Shown one piece after another: positions 4,243-5,647 of a stretch of DNA of 5,647 bases. This DNA is from Betaproteobacteria bacterium. Its GTDB lineage: Bacteria > Pseudomonadota > Gammaproteobacteria > Burkholderiales > Burkholderiaceae_C. The stretch lies in the NCBI GenBank assembly GCA_005884255.1, contig VBDL01000174.1, forward strand, positions 1-5,647, read 5' to 3'. A program made the translations under genes and the position numbers. Below the pieces are notes generated by a model, which was not told the origin of the DNA, did not search any database, and saw nothing but the letters and a program-made list of their open reading frames with translations. Position 1 is the stretch's first letter. Each line of letters begins with the position of its first letter.

Positions 4243-5647
4243 ATGGCCAACAAGACCGTCGCCGATGTGATGCAGATCGTGAAGGACAGCGAGGTCAAGT
4301 TCGTCGACTTCCGCTTCACCGATACCCGCGGCAAAGAACAACACGTGACCGTGCCGCTGTCGCACTTCGACGAAGACAAGTTCACCGCGGGTCATGCGTT
4401 CGACGGTTCCTCGATTGCCGGCTGGAAGGGCATCGAAGCGTCCGACATGCTGCTGATGCCGGACCCGAACACCGCCAACATCGATCCGTTCTACGAAGAG
4501 CCGACGCTGATCCTCACCTGCGACGTGATCGAGCCGAGCGACGGCAAGCCCTACGAGCGCGATCCGCGCTCGCTGGCGCGCCGCGCCGAGGCGTACCTGA
4601 AGTCCTCCGGCGTCGGTGACGCGGCCTTCTTCGGCCCGGAGCCCGAGTTCTTCATCTTCGACCAGGTGCAGTGGGGCGTCGACATGTCGGGCTCCTACGT
4701 GAAGATCGGTTCCGAAGAGGCGTCGTGGAGCACGGGTGCCACCATCGAAGGCGGCAACATGGGCCACCGCCCGGCCGTCAAGGGCGGCTACTTCCCGGTG
4801 CCCCCGGTCGACAGCTTCCAGGACATGCGCTCGGAGATGTGCCTGATCCTCGAATCGCTGGGCATCCCGGTCGAAGTGCATCACCACGAGGTGGCCGGTG
4901 CCGGCCAGCAGGAGCTGGGCACGAAGTTCAGCACGCTGGTGCAGCGCGCTGACTGGCTGCAGCTGCAGAAGTACGTGATCCACAACGTCGCGCACGCCTA
5001 CGGCAAGACCGCGACCTTCATGCCCAAGCCCGTCGTCGGCGACAACGGCTCCGGCATGCACGTGCACCAGTCGGTGTGGAAGGACGGCAAGAACCTGTTC
5101 GCCGGCGACGGCTATGCGGGCCTGTCGGAGTTCGCGCTGTACTACATCGGCGGCATCATCAAGCACGCCCGCGCGCTGAACGCGATCACCAACCCCGGCA
5201 CCAACAGCTACAAGCGCCTGGTGCCCGGCTTCGAAGCGCCGGTCAAGCTGGCCTACAGCGCGCGCAACCGCTCGGCCTCGATCCGCATTCCGTACGTGGC
5301 CAACCCGAAGGGCCGCCGCATCGAAGTGCGCTTCCCGGATCCGCAATCCAACCCGTACCTGGCCTTCGCGGCGATGCTGATGGCCGGCCTCGATGGCGTG
5401 GAGAACAAGATCCACCCGGGCGAGGCCGCCAGCAAGGACCTGTACCACCTGCCGCCGGAAGAGGACGCGAAGATCCCGACCGTCTGCCACAGCCTGGATC
5501 AGGCGCTGGATTGCCTCGACGGCGACCGCGAGTTCCTGACCAAGGGCGGCGTGTTCACCAATGCCTTCATCGATGCCTACATCGAGCTGAAGATGCAGGA
5601 AGTGACGCGCTTCCGCATGACGACTCACCCGCTCGAGTTCGACATGT
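4243..5647 (+). CDS. glnA: Glutamine synthetase type I (GlnA), 3' end just cut off
   Basis: This encodes the ATP-dependent enzyme that makes glutamine from glutamate and ammonium, the main entry of ammonium into metabolism, as a cytoplasmic dodecamer. From MANKTVADVMQIVKDSEVKF, 468 codons are readable, ending HPLEFDM; related enzymes end about four residues later, so it is nearly complete. The N-terminal beta-grasp domain includes AFDGSSIAGW with Asp54. The catalytic domain shows GPEPEFFIFD (metal ligands Glu133, Glu135), HHHEVAGAGQQELG (Glu216, Glu224), NGSGMHVHQS (His273), YKRLVPGFEAP (Arg325, flap Glu331), SARNRSAS (Arg343) and RRIEVRFPDP (Glu361, Arg363). All sit four positions after the E. 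coli residues, as expected. The adenylylation site is present as Tyr401 in KDLYHLPPEE, so activity is probably tuned by a GlnE-type adenylyltransferase. The start is set by AGGAGA at 4231-4236. It has its own promoter region with NtrC- and sigma-54-like elements; ntrB/ntrC often follow in relatives but would lie beyond the window. Confidence 0.98.
   Translation, partial: MANKTVADVMQIVKDSEVKFVDFRFTDTRGKEQHVTVPLSHFDEDKFTAGHAFDGSSIAGWKGIEASDMLLMPDPNTANIDPFYEEPTLILTCDVIEPSDGKPYERDPRSLARRAEAYLKSSGVGDAAFFGPEPEFFIFDQVQWGVDMSGSYVKIGSEEASWSTGATIEGGNMGHRPAVKGGYFPVPPVDSFQDMRSEMCLILESLGIPVEVHHHEVAGAGQQELGTKFSTLVQRADWLQLQKYVIHNVAHAYGKTATFMPKPVVGDNGSGMHVHQSVWKDGKNLFAGDGYAGLSEFALYYIGGIIKHARALNAITNPGTNSYKRLVPGFEAPVKLAYSARNRSASIRIPYVANPKGRRIEVRFPDPQSNPYLAFAAMLMAGLDGVENKIHPGEAASKDLYHLPPEEDAKIPTVCHSLDQALDCLDGDREFLTKGGVFTNAFIDAYIELKMQEVTRFRMTTHPLEFDM

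Noticed and set aside
4141..5628. Long (495-codon) open frame on the minus strand opposite glnA
   Set aside because: It is a shadow of the GC-rich codon bias of glnA: low-complexity His/Arg/Ala/Val composition, no recognisable domain, and the opposite strand encodes an unmistakable complete glutamine synthetase.

Overview
This is a GC-rich, gene-dense stretch of chromosome, most likely from a betaproteobacterium of the order Burkholderiales (Rubrivivax/Methylibium/Leptothrix-like). The evidence is the strong G/C third-position bias, the sequence style of the glutamine synthetase, and a PcaR/PobR-type IclR regulator beside a TIGR00266/EI24/molybdopterin-binding gene set and glnA. The organism is inferred from protein resemblance only. 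I see no mobile elements, tRNA or rRNA genes, or CRISPR arrays.

Layout. Bases 1-702 (+) hold the 3' end of a chromate transporter gene (chrA) and a short gene for a free-standing ChrB C-terminal domain; together they form the end of a chromate-resistance operon. Convergent to it, only 7 bases away, is an IclR-family regulator of the PcaR/PcaU/PobR type (1504 down to 710, minus strand). A 73-base divergent promoter region (1505-1577) separates this regulator from a three-gene plus-strand operon: a TIGR00266/AIM24-family protein (1578-2396), an EI24/CysZ-like multispanning membrane protein (2393-3244) and a CinA-N/MoCF-type molybdopterin-binding-domain protein (3241-4035). Both junctions in this operon are 4-base ATGA overlaps, so the three genes are probably translationally coupled. 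Their joint function is unknown.

A 207-base intergenic region (4036-4242) leads into glnA, type I glutamine synthetase (4243 to the window end, missing only about the last four codons). This region reads as a nitrogen-controlled promoter: two NtrC-like dyads (4039-4053 and 4062-4076) lie about 107 and 84 bases upstream of the start expected from a sigma-54 -24/-12 element (4127-4142). Further inverted and direct repeats overlap that promoter and its start, and I cannot assign them. The encoded enzyme has all the expected metal- and substrate-binding residues and the adenylylation tyrosine (Tyr401), so both transcriptional (NtrC/sigma-54) and post-translational (GlnE-type) control are likely.

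Nothing here looks like a wholly new system. The items most worth a second look are the architecture of the glnA control region, the tightly coupled uncharacterised operon, the glycine-zipper tail of the AIM24-family protein, and a possibly leaderless start of the IclR gene.
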